A DNA stretch of 64,000 nucleotides from CAWKAO01 sp963847665 (GTDB taxonomy: Bacteria > Actinomycetota > Humimicrobiia > Humimicrobiales > Humimicrobiaceae). Shown here piece after piece: positions 8,627 to 19,129 of this stretch. Location of the stretch: positions 248,001 to 312,000 of the forward strand of contig CAWKAO010000002.1 in the NCBI GenBank assembly GCA_963847665.1, written 5' to 3'. The position numbers were made by a program, and so were the translations under genes. The first letter of the stretch is position 1, and each line of letters opens with the position of its first letter. The notes below the pieces were generated by a model that was not told the DNA's origin, did no database searches, and saw nothing but the letters and a program-made list of their open reading frames with translations.

Positions 8627-9956
8627 ATGCCAGGAATCATTTTACTCGGCACACAGTGGGGTGATGAGGGCAAGGGCAGGATAACTGACCTTTTGGCAAG
8701 TAATATGGAAATGGTGGTCCGCTTCCAGGGAGGAAATAATGCCGGCCACACAGTCATCACAGAAGGTGTAGAATTTAAGCTTCATCATATACCTTCAGGA
8801 ATATCTGTATCCAGATATCACTTGCATAATAGGAAATGGAGTTGTTGTAAATCCCGAAGTACTGATAGAGGAGCTTGATGATCTTAATAGCAAAGGTGTT
8901 GCTGCAGAAAATCTGAGGATAAGCGGTAATGCTCATCTGGTAATGCCATATCATATAATTTTTGATGAAGCCGGGGAACAATATCTGGGCAAGGCAAAGA
9001 TCGGGACCACTCATAAGGGGATAGGACCGGTATATGCAGATAAAGCTTACAGGTCCGGCATAAGGGTCCAGGACCTGCTTGACCTTAAGATATTTAAGAC
9101 CAAACTGGAAGAAACACTTAAATTAAAAAATGCCATCATAGAAAAGATATATGGGTTTGATATCCTGGATGCAGGAGAGATCTATAAAAAGTACGAGGGC
9201 TACGTCAGCCGGATAGGGAAATATATAACAGATACTTCATTTTTAGTAAACAGGTTTCTGAATGAAGGAAGGTATGTATTATTTGAAGGTGCACAGGGCA
9301 CACTTCTTGATATAGACCACGGGACCTATCCCTTTGTGACATCTTCTTCAACCGTTGCTGGTGGAGCATGTACAGGAGCCGGTGTGGGACCAAAGAAGAT
9401 AGATGAGATAATCGGTGTGGCCAAAGCCTACACCACAAGGGTAGGTTCTGGACCATTTCCTACTGAAACTGAAAATGAGACAGGAGAATTCCTGCGGGAA
9501 AAGGGCCATGAATATGGGACGACTACGGGCAGACCGAGAAGATGCGGCTGGCTTGATATACTGGTCCTGAAATATTCCATTATGATAAATTCAATAGACA
9601 GTATTGCACTTACCAAACTTGATATACTTTCCGGGCTCGAAGAGATAAAGATATGTATAGGGTACGATTATTCCGGGGAAAGTTTTACAGAGATCCCACC
9701 CCACCAGACAATAATGCATAAATGTATACCCCGCTATAAGATACTTAAGGGTTGGAAAGAAGACATATCAGCGATTAAAAAATACGATGATCTTCCTGAA
9801 AATACAAAGAAATATATAGAAGAGATCGAAAAACAGATAAAAATACCGATCTCTATGATCAGTGTGGGCCCTGAAAGGAATCAGATAATCATCAGGGACT
9901 CGAGCATAATGTCAATTATCTCTAAGAGGAATAAAAAACCACTTCTGGTTTTATAA
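8627..9956 (+). CDS. purA: Adenylosuccinate synthetase, interrupted by a +1 frameshift near 8810
   Basis: Catalyses IMP + aspartate + GTP to adenylosuccinate in AMP synthesis. The N-terminal part reads LLGTQWGDEGKGRITDLL and RFQGGNNAGHTV up to IPSGISV, then changes frame. One surplus T near 8810 would restore IPSGISVPDITCIIGNGVVV, which fits the family. Downstream the sequence continues uninterrupted through KIGTTHKGIGPVYADK, the GTRVGSGPFPTE-type substrate loop (TTRVGSGPFPTE) and GTTTGRPRRCGWLD. The repaired product would be 442 residues, the normal length. Because purA is usually essential and the rest is intact, a sequencing error is likelier than a true pseudogene. It leads into purD-purE. 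Confidence 0.88.
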
Positions 9957-9993
9957 AGGATAAGACTTCTATAGATCAAATGGAAAGGCTCGT

Positions 9994-11280
9994 ATGAGGG
10001 TTCTTATTATCGGCAGCGGAGGGAGAGAGCACTGCCTTGCCTGGAAGATTCTTGAAAACGGCTGTAAAAACATGGTTTTTGCCATCCCGGGTAATCCTGG
10101 CATTTCTGAAATTGGCGAATGCTTAAACATCTCTATAGATAATTCAAATTTCAACAATATTGCCAATTATATCAGGGAAAAGGAAATAGACCTTACAATA
10201 ATAGGGCCTGAGGCTCCTCTTGTTGAAGGAATAGTCGACTTTCTTAATGACCGGGGGTTAAAAGTATTTGGACCCAATAAGGAAGCAGCACAGCTTGAAG
10301 GAAGCAAGATATTTACAAAGGGCTTATGTAAAAAATACAATATACCGACTGCAGAAAGTGTAGAGTTTAAACGCGAACAATTTGATGATGCAGCAGAATA
10401 CATCAGGTCTCTCCCGGATAGCAATTTTCCTCTGGTGTTAAAAATAGATGGTCTGGCTGCAGGTAAAGGTGTATTAATACCTGCAAGCAGATCTGAAGCA
10501 CTATCTTCCCTTAAAGATATTTTTATTAAAGATGTTTTTAAGGCTTCCGGAGATTCATTGATAATAGAGAAGTTTATCGATGGATTTGAAGTATCTATAC
10601 TTAACCTATGTGACGGAAAAGACGTGGTCCCACTTGTCCTTGCTCAGGATTATAAAAAAATATTTGATGGTGATAATGGTAAGAATACCGGAGGGATGGG
10701 CAGCTACAGCCCTGTTCCTTCTGTAGATGAAAAACAGTTCCAAAAGATTCTGGACCAGATCATATATCCCACTTATGAGGCACTTCTTTCTGAAAATATA
10801 GACTACAGGGGTATCCTCTATGGAGGGATAATCATAAGCAAAGGCCAGCCATATCTTCTGGAATATAATTGCAGGTTTGGAGATCCTGAGACACAGGCAA
10901 TTCTTCCAAGGTTAAAGGGCGATCTTCCTGAGATCCTGATGGATTGTATCGAAGGCAGGATTGGAAGGAGGACTCTTGAATGGGAGGAGTCAAATTGCGT
11001 ATGTGTCGTCCTTGCTTCAAAGGGTTATCCGGAATCTTCGTCAAGCGGAGATATGATAAATGGTCTTGAAGGGTTTAAAGGAAAGAAAGATACTATGGTT
11101 TTCCATGCTGGAACAAGGTCATCTGATGGTAATATATATACAAATGGCGGCAGGGTCCTTGGAGTTGTGGCGAAAGCCGATAGCTTCATTGACGCAAGAA
11201 AAAAGGTGTATGATTCAATTTCAAGGATCGACTTTGACGGCATGCAGTACAGGAAAGACATAGCTTTAAGGGCAATATAA
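9994..11280 (+). CDS. purD: Phosphoribosylamine-glycine ligase (GAR synthetase)
   Basis: 428 residues, full length. The N-terminal motif VLIIGSGGREHCLAWKI, the ATP-grasp domain (LVLKIDGLAAGKGV, EVSILNLCDGK, NTGGMGSYSPVPSVD) and the metal-site segment LEYNCRFGDPETQ are all present. It forms glycinamide ribonucleotide, step 2 of purine synthesis. It lies between purA and purE and has the spacing of an operon gene. Start ATG at 9994. Confidence 0.96.
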   Translation: MRVLIIGSGGREHCLAWKILENGCKNMVFAIPGNPGISEIGECLNISIDNSNFNNIANYIREKEIDLTIIGPEAPLVEGIVDFLNDRGLKVFGPNKEAAQLEGSKIFTKGLCKKYNIPTAESVEFKREQFDDAAEYIRSLPDSNFPLVLKIDGLAAGKGVLIPASRSEALSSLKDIFIKDVFKASGDSLIIEKFIDGFEVSILNLCDGKDVVPLVLAQDYKKIFDGDNGKNTGGMGSYSPVPSVDEKQFQKILDQIIYPTYEALLSENIDYRGILYGGIIISKGQPYLLEYNCRFGDPETQAILPRLKGDLPEILMDCIEGRIGRRTLEWEESNCVCVVLASKGYPESSSSGDMINGLEGFKGKKDTMVFHAGTRSSDGNIYTNGGRVLGVVAKADSFIDARKKVYDSISRIDFDGMQYRKDIALRAI

Positions 11281-11303
11281 ACCTGTTAAAAAGGAGAATT
11301 AGA

Positions 11304-11771
11304 ATGCCTGATAATATAAAAAAAGTTGCAATAATAATGGGCAGTAAATCTGATGAACCCGTTATGAATAATGCGGCGGAGACCCTTGACAGTTTTGGTA
11401 TAGGGTATGAAATGGTAGTCTTGTCTGCCCACAGGATGCCGAATAAGACCAGAAAATTTGCTGAAGGTGCAGTCTCTTCAGGTCTTGAAGTGATAATAGC
11501 CGGTGCAGGAAAAGCTGCGCATTTACCGGGAGTTATCGCTTCATACACCCCAATTCCAGTCATAGGTGTTCCTATTAAGACAAGTGACCTTCAGGGAATG
11601 GATTCACTTCTTTCGATAGTACAGATGCCCCCGGGTGTACCAGTTGCATCTGTTGCCATAAACGGAGCAAAAAACGCTGCACTTCTTGCGGTACAGATCC
11701 TTTCCATTAAATATCCGGATTTAAAAGATAAGTTTCAAGAATATAAAAAAGAGCTTGAAGAAGGTTCCTGA
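11304..11771 (+). CDS. purE: N5-carboxyaminoimidazole ribonucleotide mutase
   Basis: 155 residues, class I PurE length. IIMGSKSDEPVM, the catalytic-loop VLSAHRMP and GAGKAAHLPG are hallmark segments; SLLSIVQMPPGVPVA forms the core. It converts N5-CAIR to CAIR. No purK follows in this window. Start ATG with AAAGGAG eight bases upstream. Confidence 0.95.
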   Translation: MPDNIKKVAIIMGSKSDEPVMNNAAETLDSFGIGYEMVVLSAHRMPNKTRKFAEGAVSSGLEVIIAGAGKAAHLPGVIASYTPIPVIGVPIKTSDLQGMDSLLSIVQMPPGVPVASVAINGAKNAALLAVQILSIKYPDLKDKFQEYKKELEEGS

Positions 11772-11883
11772 AAAAGTTCCTGGAATATCAAGTTATTTTA
11801 ATTATTAAAAAAATATTAAATTATTTTACTTTGATTATATTTTATTTTCTTTTCTGATAACATTTATCCAGCAAAGGAAAGTA

Positions 11884-12672
11884 ATGGAATATTCAACAAA
11901 CAACATAAAAATAACAGTAAGGAATTTCAATTTTTTTTATGGGACCGCAAAGGTCCTTGAAAATATCAATATGGATATAGAAAAAAATTCCATTACTGCA
12001 ATAATAGGGCCAAGCGGGTGCGGCAAATCTACATTCCTCAGGACCTTTAACAGGATGAACGATCTGATCGCAAATACAAAAATCGAGGGACAGGTCAATG
12101 TGGGTGACATGGATATTATTAAAGATAATGTAGACGTTGTGGACCTCAGGAGAAGAGTGGGTATGGTGTTTCAAAGACCGAATCCTTTTCCTAAAACGAT
12201 ATATGAAAATATTGTATATGGGCCGAAGCTCCATAAAAAGTATTCAAAATCTGAACTTGACAGTATTGTAGAAAACAGCCTTCAAAAATCAGCTCTGTGG
12301 GATGAAGTAAAAAATAAACTGCATAAATCTGCGCTGGATCTTTCCGGGGGACAGCAACAGAGATTGTGTATCGCAAGAGTTCTTGCAGTGGACTCTGAGA
12401 TAATCCTGATGGACGAACCAGCCAGTGCCCTTGACCCTATTTCAACTCAAAAGATCGAAGACCTGATGGATGAACTTAAAAATAATTATACAATAGTGAT
12501 AGTGACCCATAATATGCAGCAGGCTGCAAGGGTATCACAAAAAACAGCGTTTTTACTTATGGAGAAATTTGGTGAGCCTGCGAGATTGATAGAATATGAT
12601 AATACTGGAAAAATATTCACAAATCCTGCAGATAAAAGAACTGAAAATTATATTACCGGCAGGTTCGGATAG
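11884..12672 (+). CDS. pstB: Phosphate ABC transporter ATP-binding protein
   Basis: 262 residues. Walker A GPSGCGKSTFLRTFNRMNDL is the diagnostic PstB sequence; the Q-loop VFQRPNPFPKTIYENI, signature LSGGQQQRLCIARVLA and Walker B ILMDEPASALDP follow. It energises high-affinity phosphate import. The permease and binding-protein genes (pstC, pstA, pstS) and phoU are not adjacent, so pstB is an orphan here and must work with subunits encoded elsewhere. Confidence 0.94.
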   Translation: MEYSTNNIKITVRNFNFFYGTAKVLENINMDIEKNSITAIIGPSGCGKSTFLRTFNRMNDLIANTKIEGQVNVGDMDIIKDNVDVVDLRRRVGMVFQRPNPFPKTIYENIVYGPKLHKKYSKSELDSIVENSLQKSALWDEVKNKLHKSALDLSGGQQQRLCIARVLAVDSEIILMDEPASALDPISTQKIEDLMDELKNNYTIVIVTHNMQQAARVSQKTAFLLMEKFGEPARLIEYDNTGKIFTNPADKRTENYITGRFG

Positions 12673-12682
12673 TCAATTATTT

Positions 12683-12711
12683 TTGACATCTAATTACACT
12701 TACAATATAAT
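12683..12711 (+). promoter_or_regulatory. Consensus promoter upstream of greA
   Basis: Perfect TTGACA (12683-12688) and TATAAT (12706-12711) with a 17-base spacer, 65 bases before greA. It could drive greA and lysS. Confidence 0.75.
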
Positions 12712-12776
12712 ACCTCAATTAAATTTTTTATAATCATTTTTTAGTTTTTATTAATTTTTTTAGGAGAATACTTTTA

Positions 12777-13244
12777 ATGAAAGAGTATAGAATAACTAAG
12801 GAAGGTCTCGAGATGCTCCAAACTGAACTTGATGACCTGGTTAAAAATAAAAGGAAAGATGTAGCAGAAAGATTAAAAGAAGCAAAAGAATTCGGCGGTG
12901 AGCTTACTGAAAATCCTGAATACGAACATGCAAAAAATGACCAGGCTTTTATAGAGGGTAGAATAGAACAGATAACCGAGATCCTTCAAAACTACACTAT
13001 AATAAAAAAGGTAAAAAATAACTCAACAATAGATATCGGCAATACCGTGGTATTACAGGACCTGGATACAAAAAAAGAGAAAAAGTTCAAGATCGTTTCT
13101 TCAATAGAGTCTGACCCTGAAAATAATAAGATATCGGATGAATCTCCAGTTGGCAGGAAACTCCTTGATAAAAAGGTCGAAGATGAAGTAATAATCAAGA
13201 CCCCTTTCACCTTAAAGAAATTTAAGATAATCAGTATTAACTGA
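12777..13244 (+). CDS. greA: Transcription elongation factor GreA
   Basis: 155 residues. The N-terminal coiled coil begins ITKEGLEMLQTELDDL; the tip carries the acidic motif GGELTENPEYEHAKNDQAF, whose acidic residues stimulate RNA cleavage in the polymerase secondary channel; the C-terminal FKBP-like domain contains IDIGNTVVLQD and ESPVGRKLLDKKVEDEV. It rescues backtracked RNA polymerase. AGGAG lies nine bases before the ATG. Pairing with lysS is common. Confidence 0.95.
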   Translation: MKEYRITKEGLEMLQTELDDLVKNKRKDVAERLKEAKEFGGELTENPEYEHAKNDQAFIEGRIEQITEILQNYTIIKKVKNNSTIDIGNTVVLQDLDTKKEKKFKIVSSIESDPENNKISDESPVGRKLLDKKVEDEVIIKTPFTLKKFKIISIN

Positions 13245-13294
13245 CCTCAAAGTCAGATATCATATTTATATACTAAAACTATTATCAAACCGTT

Positions 13295-14821
13295 ATGAAG
13301 ATGGATCCTAAAGAAAATAAAAATAATTATCTTGCTGAGAGCGAAGGTCCCGTAGGGGAATCTTTGCAACTAAAGCTTGACAAAATAAGATCCATGACTG
13401 ATAAAAACCTGAAACTTTATGCTGATAAATATGAAAAAACTGCAGACATAAGTGAATTAAAAGCAAGTTTTTCACAACTTAAACCTGGAGAGTCTGATGA
13501 AAAGACGTTTAAAATAGCTGGAAGAACAATGATATTCAGGGTGCATGGTAAAGCTACTTTTTGTGACCTTGTAGACTCAAAAGACAAGATACAACTTTAC
13601 CTGAACATCAAAAACGTGACAGAGAAAAAATATAACGAGTTTCTCCAATTGGACATAGGTGACTGGGTCGGTGTAGAAGGCAATATATTTGTGACGCATA
13701 AAGGTGAATTATCTGTAAATTTAAAAGATTTCCAGTTGTTAAGCAAGTCAATCAGGATAATGCCGGAAAAATGGCACGGGCTTAAAGATGTTGAAACCCG
13801 ATTCAGACAAAGATACCTGGATTTTTTAGTCAACCCTGAAGTAAAAAAGACTTTTATGACAAGGATCAAAATAATAGAATCAATAAGGACTTTTTTAAAA
13901 GAACGGGGATTTGTAGAGGTCGAGACACCTATGCTGCAGAGCATTCCTGGTGGTGCTACAGCAAAACCATTTAGCACCCATCATAATGCTCTTGATCTGG
14001 ATCTTTATCTGAGGATTGCTCCTGAACTCTATCTGAAAAGGTTAATAATAGGAGGATTTGAAAAAGTCTTTGAATTAAACAGAAATTTCAGAAATGAAGG
14101 AATATCCCATAAGCATAATCCGGAATTTACTATGCTTGAGTTCTACCAGGCTTTTGTTGATTACAATGATCTTATGATGCTTACGGAAGAGCTTATAAAA
14201 TACGTTGCCATGGAATCGATCGGAAGGCTAAATACAGAATACAGGGACAATAGTATAGACCTTGAAGGAAGCTGGGAAAAAATGTCCATGCTTGATTCAA
14301 TTGAAAAATATGCTGGGATAAAAATAGATTTCACAATGAATATCAGCTCTCTTGATGCAATTGCAAGGAAACAGGGCATTGATATTGAAGATGGTTTTGG
14401 GAAAGGCAAGATAATAAATGAGATCTTCGAGAAAACAGTAGAATCAAAGTTAATACAACCGACTTTTATAAAAGATTATCCTATAGAGATCTCCCCCCTT
14501 GCTAAAAGACATCCCGACAATCCTGAACTGACCGAGCGCTTTGAGCTTTTCATCGGAGGTGAGGAAGTGGCAAATGCATTTTCAGAGCTTATAGATCCGA
14601 AGGATCAGATGCAGAGATTTCAGAACCAGGTAAAAAGTACATCAGAAGAAGAAAGACTTACCGGCAGGATAGACCTTGATTTTGTTAAAGCTCTGGAATA
14701 CGGGATGCCCCCTACAGGAGGAGAGGGCATTGGTATTGACAGACTTGTTATGATATTGACTAACAGCAGGTCAATAAGGGATGTAATACTTTTTCCCCTG
14801 CTGAAACCTGAAAAAGAATAG
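13295..14821 (+). CDS. lysS: Lysyl-tRNA synthetase, class II
   Basis: 508 residues. An N-terminal OB-fold anticodon-binding domain (GRTMIFRVHGKATFCDL) is followed by the class II core: motif 1 around FLKERGFVEVETPML, motif 2 FELNRNFRNEGIS, KHNPEFTMLEFYQAF, and motif 3 GGEGIGIDRLVMIL. It charges tRNA-Lys. The start could be 13295 or the ATG two codons later. It is transcribed with greA. Confidence 0.96.
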   Translation: MKMDPKENKNNYLAESEGPVGESLQLKLDKIRSMTDKNLKLYADKYEKTADISELKASFSQLKPGESDEKTFKIAGRTMIFRVHGKATFCDLVDSKDKIQLYLNIKNVTEKKYNEFLQLDIGDWVGVEGNIFVTHKGELSVNLKDFQLLSKSIRIMPEKWHGLKDVETRFRQRYLDFLVNPEVKKTFMTRIKIIESIRTFLKERGFVEVETPMLQSIPGGATAKPFSTHHNALDLDLYLRIAPELYLKRLIIGGFEKVFELNRNFRNEGISHKHNPEFTMLEFYQAFVDYNDLMMLTEELIKYVAMESIGRLNTEYRDNSIDLEGSWEKMSMLDSIEKYAGIKIDFTMNISSLDAIARKQGIDIEDGFGKGKIINEIFEKTVESKLIQPTFIKDYPIEISPLAKRHPDNPELTERFELFIGGEEVANAFSELIDPKDQMQRFQNQVKSTSEEERLTGRIDLDFVKALEYGMPPTGGEGIGIDRLVMILTNSRSIRDVILFPLLKPEKE

Positions 14822-14946
14822 AATCGATCACTTCTTTTTAGAGCTAAAAAACTCTGGATATTGTATCTTACAATTATATTTTGCTGTAAAATAGTGTTAT
14901 AATCTTTGAAATTTTTTATATTTTTAAGATAAGTTTTGGAGATAAT

Positions 14947-15498
14947 ATGATCTGTGAATTTTGTAAAAGTAAAAATGCCAATGTGCATCTGATAAAAATC
15001 ATTAATGGAAATACGGAGAAAATAAACCTCTGTATAGAATGCCTCAAAAATCTGGCGTTTTTCCCTGCAGATGACCTTTTAAATGATCTATCTAAAATAC
15101 TGGATAAGGTCTTTGAAGTTGATATAAAGATAAATGACAAGAGTGACTATGAGAAATTATTTAAAGATGTCTCAAAGGGCGATAACAGGCATTGTTCTTT
15201 CTGCGGCATGGATCTGAATACTATCAGGACCCTTGGAAGGATGGGTTGTCCTGAATGCTACAGCGAATTCAGGGAGGTAATAAAACCTGTAATTAAAGCT
15301 ATACATGGAAGCGTAGAACATATCGGCAGGGTCCCGGAAATATCAGTAAAAGAAATAAAGATAGAAAAAGAAATAAAAGATCTTGAGTTCAAGCTTAAAG
15401 AGGAGATATTTGTAGAGAACTTTGAAGAGGCTGCCAGGTTAAGGGATACGATTAAAAGATTACAGAAGAAACTCACCTTGGGCAGGGTCCTGGAATAA
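14947..15498 (+). CDS. mcsA: McsA, activator of protein arginine kinase
   Basis: 183 residues. Paired zinc-binding cysteines occur near the N-terminus (CEFCKSKN, CIECL) and in the middle (CSFCGMDL, CPECY). A C-terminal UVR motif (EEIFVENFEEAARLRDTIKRL) can bind ClpC. McsA activates McsB so that damaged proteins are arginine-phosphorylated for ClpCP. The family usually follows ctsR, but no ctsR is present; lysS is directly upstream and a TATAAT at 14898-14903 marks a separate promoter. Confidence 0.9.
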   Translation: MICEFCKSKNANVHLIKIINGNTEKINLCIECLKNLAFFPADDLLNDLSKILDKVFEVDIKINDKSDYEKLFKDVSKGDNRHCSFCGMDLNTIRTLGRMGCPECYSEFREVIKPVIKAIHGSVEHIGRVPEISVKEIKIEKEIKDLEFKLKEEIFVENFEEAARLRDTIKRLQKKLTLGRVLE

Positions 15499-15540
15499 AA
15501 ACTTACGGATAAAAATAAAACAGCTGATAATAAAAGGATT

Positions 15541-16611
15541 ATGAGGTCAATATTTACAGAAATAGATCTTAAAAAGATCAAAAATACAAAAGGTGACTAC
15601 GAAAACGATGTCATACTGACAAGCAGGGCAAGGATTGCAAGGAACTTAAGTGATTTTTGCTTCAGCAGCATCAATGAGGGAGACGAGAAAAGGAAGATCC
15701 TGAAAATCGTCAGGGAATCTTTTTTTGAGGAAAGCCTGGCCGATGATTTTGTTTTTTATAATATTTCAAGACTGAATAAGATACAGAGAAGGTTTCTTGT
15801 AGAAAAACATATTCTGAGTCCAGAGATGCTTACAAAACTTGCGGGTAAAGCCATTATATTGAGTTTTGATATTAACACTTATAATAAATCTACATCAATA
15901 CTCATCAATGAAGAAGACCATTTGAGGATACAGAGTATCTATCCTGGTCTTAATATTGAAAATGCATGCAGGGAGATTTACGCTCTGGAAAAAGTCCTTG
16001 AAAAGAAACTTAAATTTGCTTTTGATAAAGAATTCGGATATCTAACCAGTTGTCCGACTAACCTTGGTACGGCGTTAAGGATATCTGTTATAGCGCATCT
16101 GCCCGGGTTGATCATTTCCGGACAGATCGAACAGTTTGTCCAAAATATTACTAAAATAGGCTGTAATATAAGAGGATTTTATGGAGAAAATTCTGAAGTA
16201 ATCGGAAACCTGTTTCAGATATCAAACCAGAATTCTTTGGGTAAATATGAAAACCATATAATCGATGATATGAAAGCGATCTGCGCCAATATTGTAGATG
16301 AGGAAAGAAAGGCAATTGAAAAACTCAGGGCTGAAAAAAATCTTAGCATAGAGGATGGCGTGTACAGGTCATATGGTATTTTAAAGTACGCAAAACTGCT
16401 TTCCTATGGTGAGGCACTGGAATTATTATCCATGATAAGCCTTGGGACCAATCTTGGTATATTAAAGGGAATAAAGCCTTTTAATTTTTACCAGTTGATT
16501 AGTTTGCTTGGAGAGTCTAATATTATATTAAGAAGCAATGGCGAAATAGAGCCGGATACTGACGAAGCTGACAAGAAAAGAATGGATATAATAAAAGAAA
16601 TTATTTTATAA
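15541..16611 (+). CDS. mcsB: Protein arginine kinase McsB
   Basis: 356 residues of the phosphagen-kinase fold. ILTSRARIARNLSDF provides the arginine cluster for ATP; NEEDHLRIQS is the conserved acidic loop; the GYLTSCPTNLGTALRIS segment holds the catalytic Cys. McsB phosphorylates arginine residues and so marks proteins for ClpC. Its position between mcsA and clpC confirms the assignment. The first ATG, at 15541, gives a normal N-terminus. Confidence 0.95.
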   Translation: MRSIFTEIDLKKIKNTKGDYENDVILTSRARIARNLSDFCFSSINEGDEKRKILKIVRESFFEESLADDFVFYNISRLNKIQRRFLVEKHILSPEMLTKLAGKAIILSFDINTYNKSTSILINEEDHLRIQSIYPGLNIENACREIYALEKVLEKKLKFAFDKEFGYLTSCPTNLGTALRISVIAHLPGLIISGQIEQFVQNITKIGCNIRGFYGENSEVIGNLFQISNQNSLGKYENHIIDDMKAICANIVDEERKAIEKLRAEKNLSIEDGVYRSYGILKYAKLLSYGEALELLSMISLGTNLGILKGIKPFNFYQLISLLGESNIILRSNGEIEPDTDEADKKRMDIIKEIIL

Positions 16612-16625
16612 AGGATTTGATATAA

Positions 16626-19091
16626 ATGTTTGAAAGATTTACTGAACGTGCAAGGAAGGTAGTAGTAAGAGCCCAGGATGAAGCGCGATTCTTAAAACAG
16701 AATTATATAGGGACTGAGCACCTTCTGCTTGGCTTGATAGGAGAGAAAGAAGGAATAGCTGCAAGGGTATTACAGTCTTTAAATATATCTCTAGACGATA
16801 TCAGGATAGCGGTTAAAGATTCAGTCACAGAGGGATCGTCTGAGACAAATGAACATATACCTTTTACCCCAAGAGCAAAAAAGGTACTGGAACTATCATT
16901 GAGGGAAGCTCTCCAGATGGGCCATAACTATATAGGTACAGAGCATATATTGCTGGGCCTTCTCAGGGAAGGTGAAGGAGTCGCTGCCAGAGTATTGAAC
17001 TCTTTTGGCATCGATCTTGATGCAGTAAAAGAAAAAATAAGAGAGATACTTAACAAATACCCTTTTTATCCCCAGGATGAAGGCTCGACTGCAGCTGAAA
17101 AGCCACAGAAAAGGTCCCTCAAGATGTTAAACCAGTATGGACGTGATCTTACCCTCCTTGCAAAAGAAAACAAACTTGACCCGGTGATCGGTAGAAAAAA
17201 AGAGATCGAAAGGTTGATGCAGATCCTTTCAAGAAGGACAAAAAACAATCCTATACTTATAGGTGAATCAGGTGTAGGCAAAACAGCGATAGTCGAGGGT
17301 CTTGCTCAGTCAATTATCTCCAAAGACGTACCATTGAATCTCAAAGATAAAAAAATATTTACTCTTGATCTTGGTTCGTTGGTCGCTGGTTCAAGGTATA
17401 GAGGTGATTTTGAAGAGCGGCTTAAAAAAGTCCTGCAGGAGATAAAAGAAGACGGTGATATTATGATCTTCATCGATGAGGTACACACCCTGGTCGGAGC
17501 AGGTGCCGCAGAAGGAGCGATTGATGCTGCATCCATACTTAAGCCTATGCTGGCGCGAGGTGAGATCCAGACGATCGGGGCCACCACAATAAATGAATAC
17601 AGGAAATATGTCGAGAAAGACAAAGCGCTTGAAAGAAGATTTCAGCCTATTTATGTAGATGAGCCCAGTGAATATGAGACCCTTGAGATACTCAGGGGGT
17701 TAAAAGAACGGTATGAGGTATTCCACAGCCTGACAATTACTGAAGAAGCCCTCAAATCTGCTGTAAAACTATCTCACAGGTATATTTCTGACAGATTTTT
17801 ACCTGACAAAGCTATTGATTTAATAGATGAAGCTGCATCAAGAGTGAGGCTTAGAAACCTCACAAATCCTCCTGATTTAAAAGAACTTGAGGAGCAGATT
17901 GAAAAAGTCATAACTGAAAAAGAAGAAGCCATAAAAGCACAGGACTTTGAAAAAGCAGCTGAATTCCGTGATAAAGAAAAGCAGCTAATACGGGAAAAAA
18001 TTGACCTGGAAGAAAACTGGGGAAGAGTCGGTGATAAAAAAAAAGGTAATGTAGATGAAAATGAGATCGCTGAGGTTCTCTCAAATTGGACAGGAATACC
18101 GGTATATAAACTCACCGAAACTGAATCTGCAAAACTGTTAAAAATGGAAGAAGAGCTTCATAAAAGGGTCATCGGACAGGATGAAGCCATAAATATTGTT
18201 TCGAGGGCAATAAGAAGGTCCCGTTCCGGATTAAAAGACCCTAAAAGGCCAATAGGCTCATTTATCTTCCTGGGCCCTTCAGGTGTTGGTAAGACAGAAC
18301 TTGCAAAAACTATTGCAGAATTTCTTTTTGGAAAAGAAGATGCGCTTATACAGATAGACATGTCTGAATATATGGAAAAGCATTCTGTTTCAAAACTTGT
18401 AGGCTCTCCTCCTGGTTATGTCGGGTATGATGAGGGTGGACAGCTGACAGAAAAGATAAAAAGGCGGCCCTATAGCGTTATATTGCTTGACGAGATAGAA
18501 AAGGCGCATTCTGATGTATTTAACATACTTCTGCAGATATTTGAGGACGGCCATCTTACGGACTCTCAGGGAAGGAGAGTTGATTTTAAAAATACTGTTG
18601 TAATAATGACGTCAAATCTCGGCGCAAGAGAAATAAATAAAAAAAATCCTCTGGGATTCAAAAAAATAGATGAAGAGGACCTGACATACGAAGATATTAA
18701 AAACAAAGTTATGAGTGAGCTTAAAAAAGCTTTCAGACCGGAATTTCTTAACCGGCTTGATGAGGTAATAGTGTTCCATAAGCTATCAAAGCTGGAAGTC
18801 TATAATATTATAGATCTCATGATAGCAAGGATAGCCCTGCAGCTTGAAGTCCAGGGTATCACAGTCGAGCTTACTAAAAAATCGAAAGACTTCTTAATAG
18901 AAAAGGGATATGACTCTACTATGGGTGCAAGACCTTTGAGAAGGGCGATACAGTCATTTATAGAAAATCCTATATCCGAAAAGATCATTGCATCAGATAT
19001 AAAGCCAGGTGACTTGATAGTCGCAGATTCAGATGGAAAAGAGATCAACTTTGAGATCAAAAGGATCACTAAATCTAAATTGAATGTTTAA
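16626..19091 (+). CDS. clpC: ATP-dependent Clp protease ATPase subunit ClpC
   Basis: 821 residues. Two N-terminal Clp repeats (FTERARKVVVRAQDEA and the second at about 80-150), AAA-1 with Walker A GESGVGKTA near 215, a middle domain with UVR motif (EEAIKAQDFEKAAEFRDKEK), AAA-2 with Walker A GPSGVGKTE near 555, and the D2 small domain ending the protein. It unfolds arginine-phosphorylated and adaptor-delivered proteins for ClpP. The operon is mcsA-mcsB-clpC-disA; radA, often between clpC and disA, is missing. Confidence 0.97.
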   Translation: MFERFTERARKVVVRAQDEARFLKQNYIGTEHLLLGLIGEKEGIAARVLQSLNISLDDIRIAVKDSVTEGSSETNEHIPFTPRAKKVLELSLREALQMGHNYIGTEHILLGLLREGEGVAARVLNSFGIDLDAVKEKIREILNKYPFYPQDEGSTAAEKPQKRSLKMLNQYGRDLTLLAKENKLDPVIGRKKEIERLMQILSRRTKNNPILIGESGVGKTAIVEGLAQSIISKDVPLNLKDKKIFTLDLGSLVAGSRYRGDFEERLKKVLQEIKEDGDIMIFIDEVHTLVGAGAAEGAIDAASILKPMLARGEIQTIGATTINEYRKYVEKDKALERRFQPIYVDEPSEYETLEILRGLKERYEVFHSLTITEEALKSAVKLSHRYISDRFLPDKAIDLIDEAASRVRLRNLTNPPDLKELEEQIEKVITEKEEAIKAQDFEKAAEFRDKEKQLIREKIDLEENWGRVGDKKKGNVDENEIAEVLSNWTGIPVYKLTETESAKLLKMEEELHKRVIGQDEAINIVSRAIRRSRSGLKDPKRPIGSFIFLGPSGVGKTELAKTIAEFLFGKEDALIQIDMSEYMEKHSVSKLVGSPPGYVGYDEGGQLTEKIKRRPYSVILLDEIEKAHSDVFNILLQIFEDGHLTDSQGRRVDFKNTVVIMTSNLGAREINKKNPLGFKKIDEEDLTYEDIKNKVMSELKKAFRPEFLNRLDEVIVFHKLSKLEVYNIIDLMIARIALQLEVQGITVELTKKSKDFLIEKGYDSTMGARPLRRAIQSFIENPISEKIIASDIKPGDLIVADSDGKEINFEIKRITKSKLNV

Positions 19092-19129
19092 ATAATTTAT
19101 TAATATTTAATATATTTATTTAGTGCCAT

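Noticed and set aside
8627..8878. Short separate gene at the start of purA
   Set aside because: Its last ~25 residues are out-of-frame sequence; a single-base correction joins it to the rest of purA.
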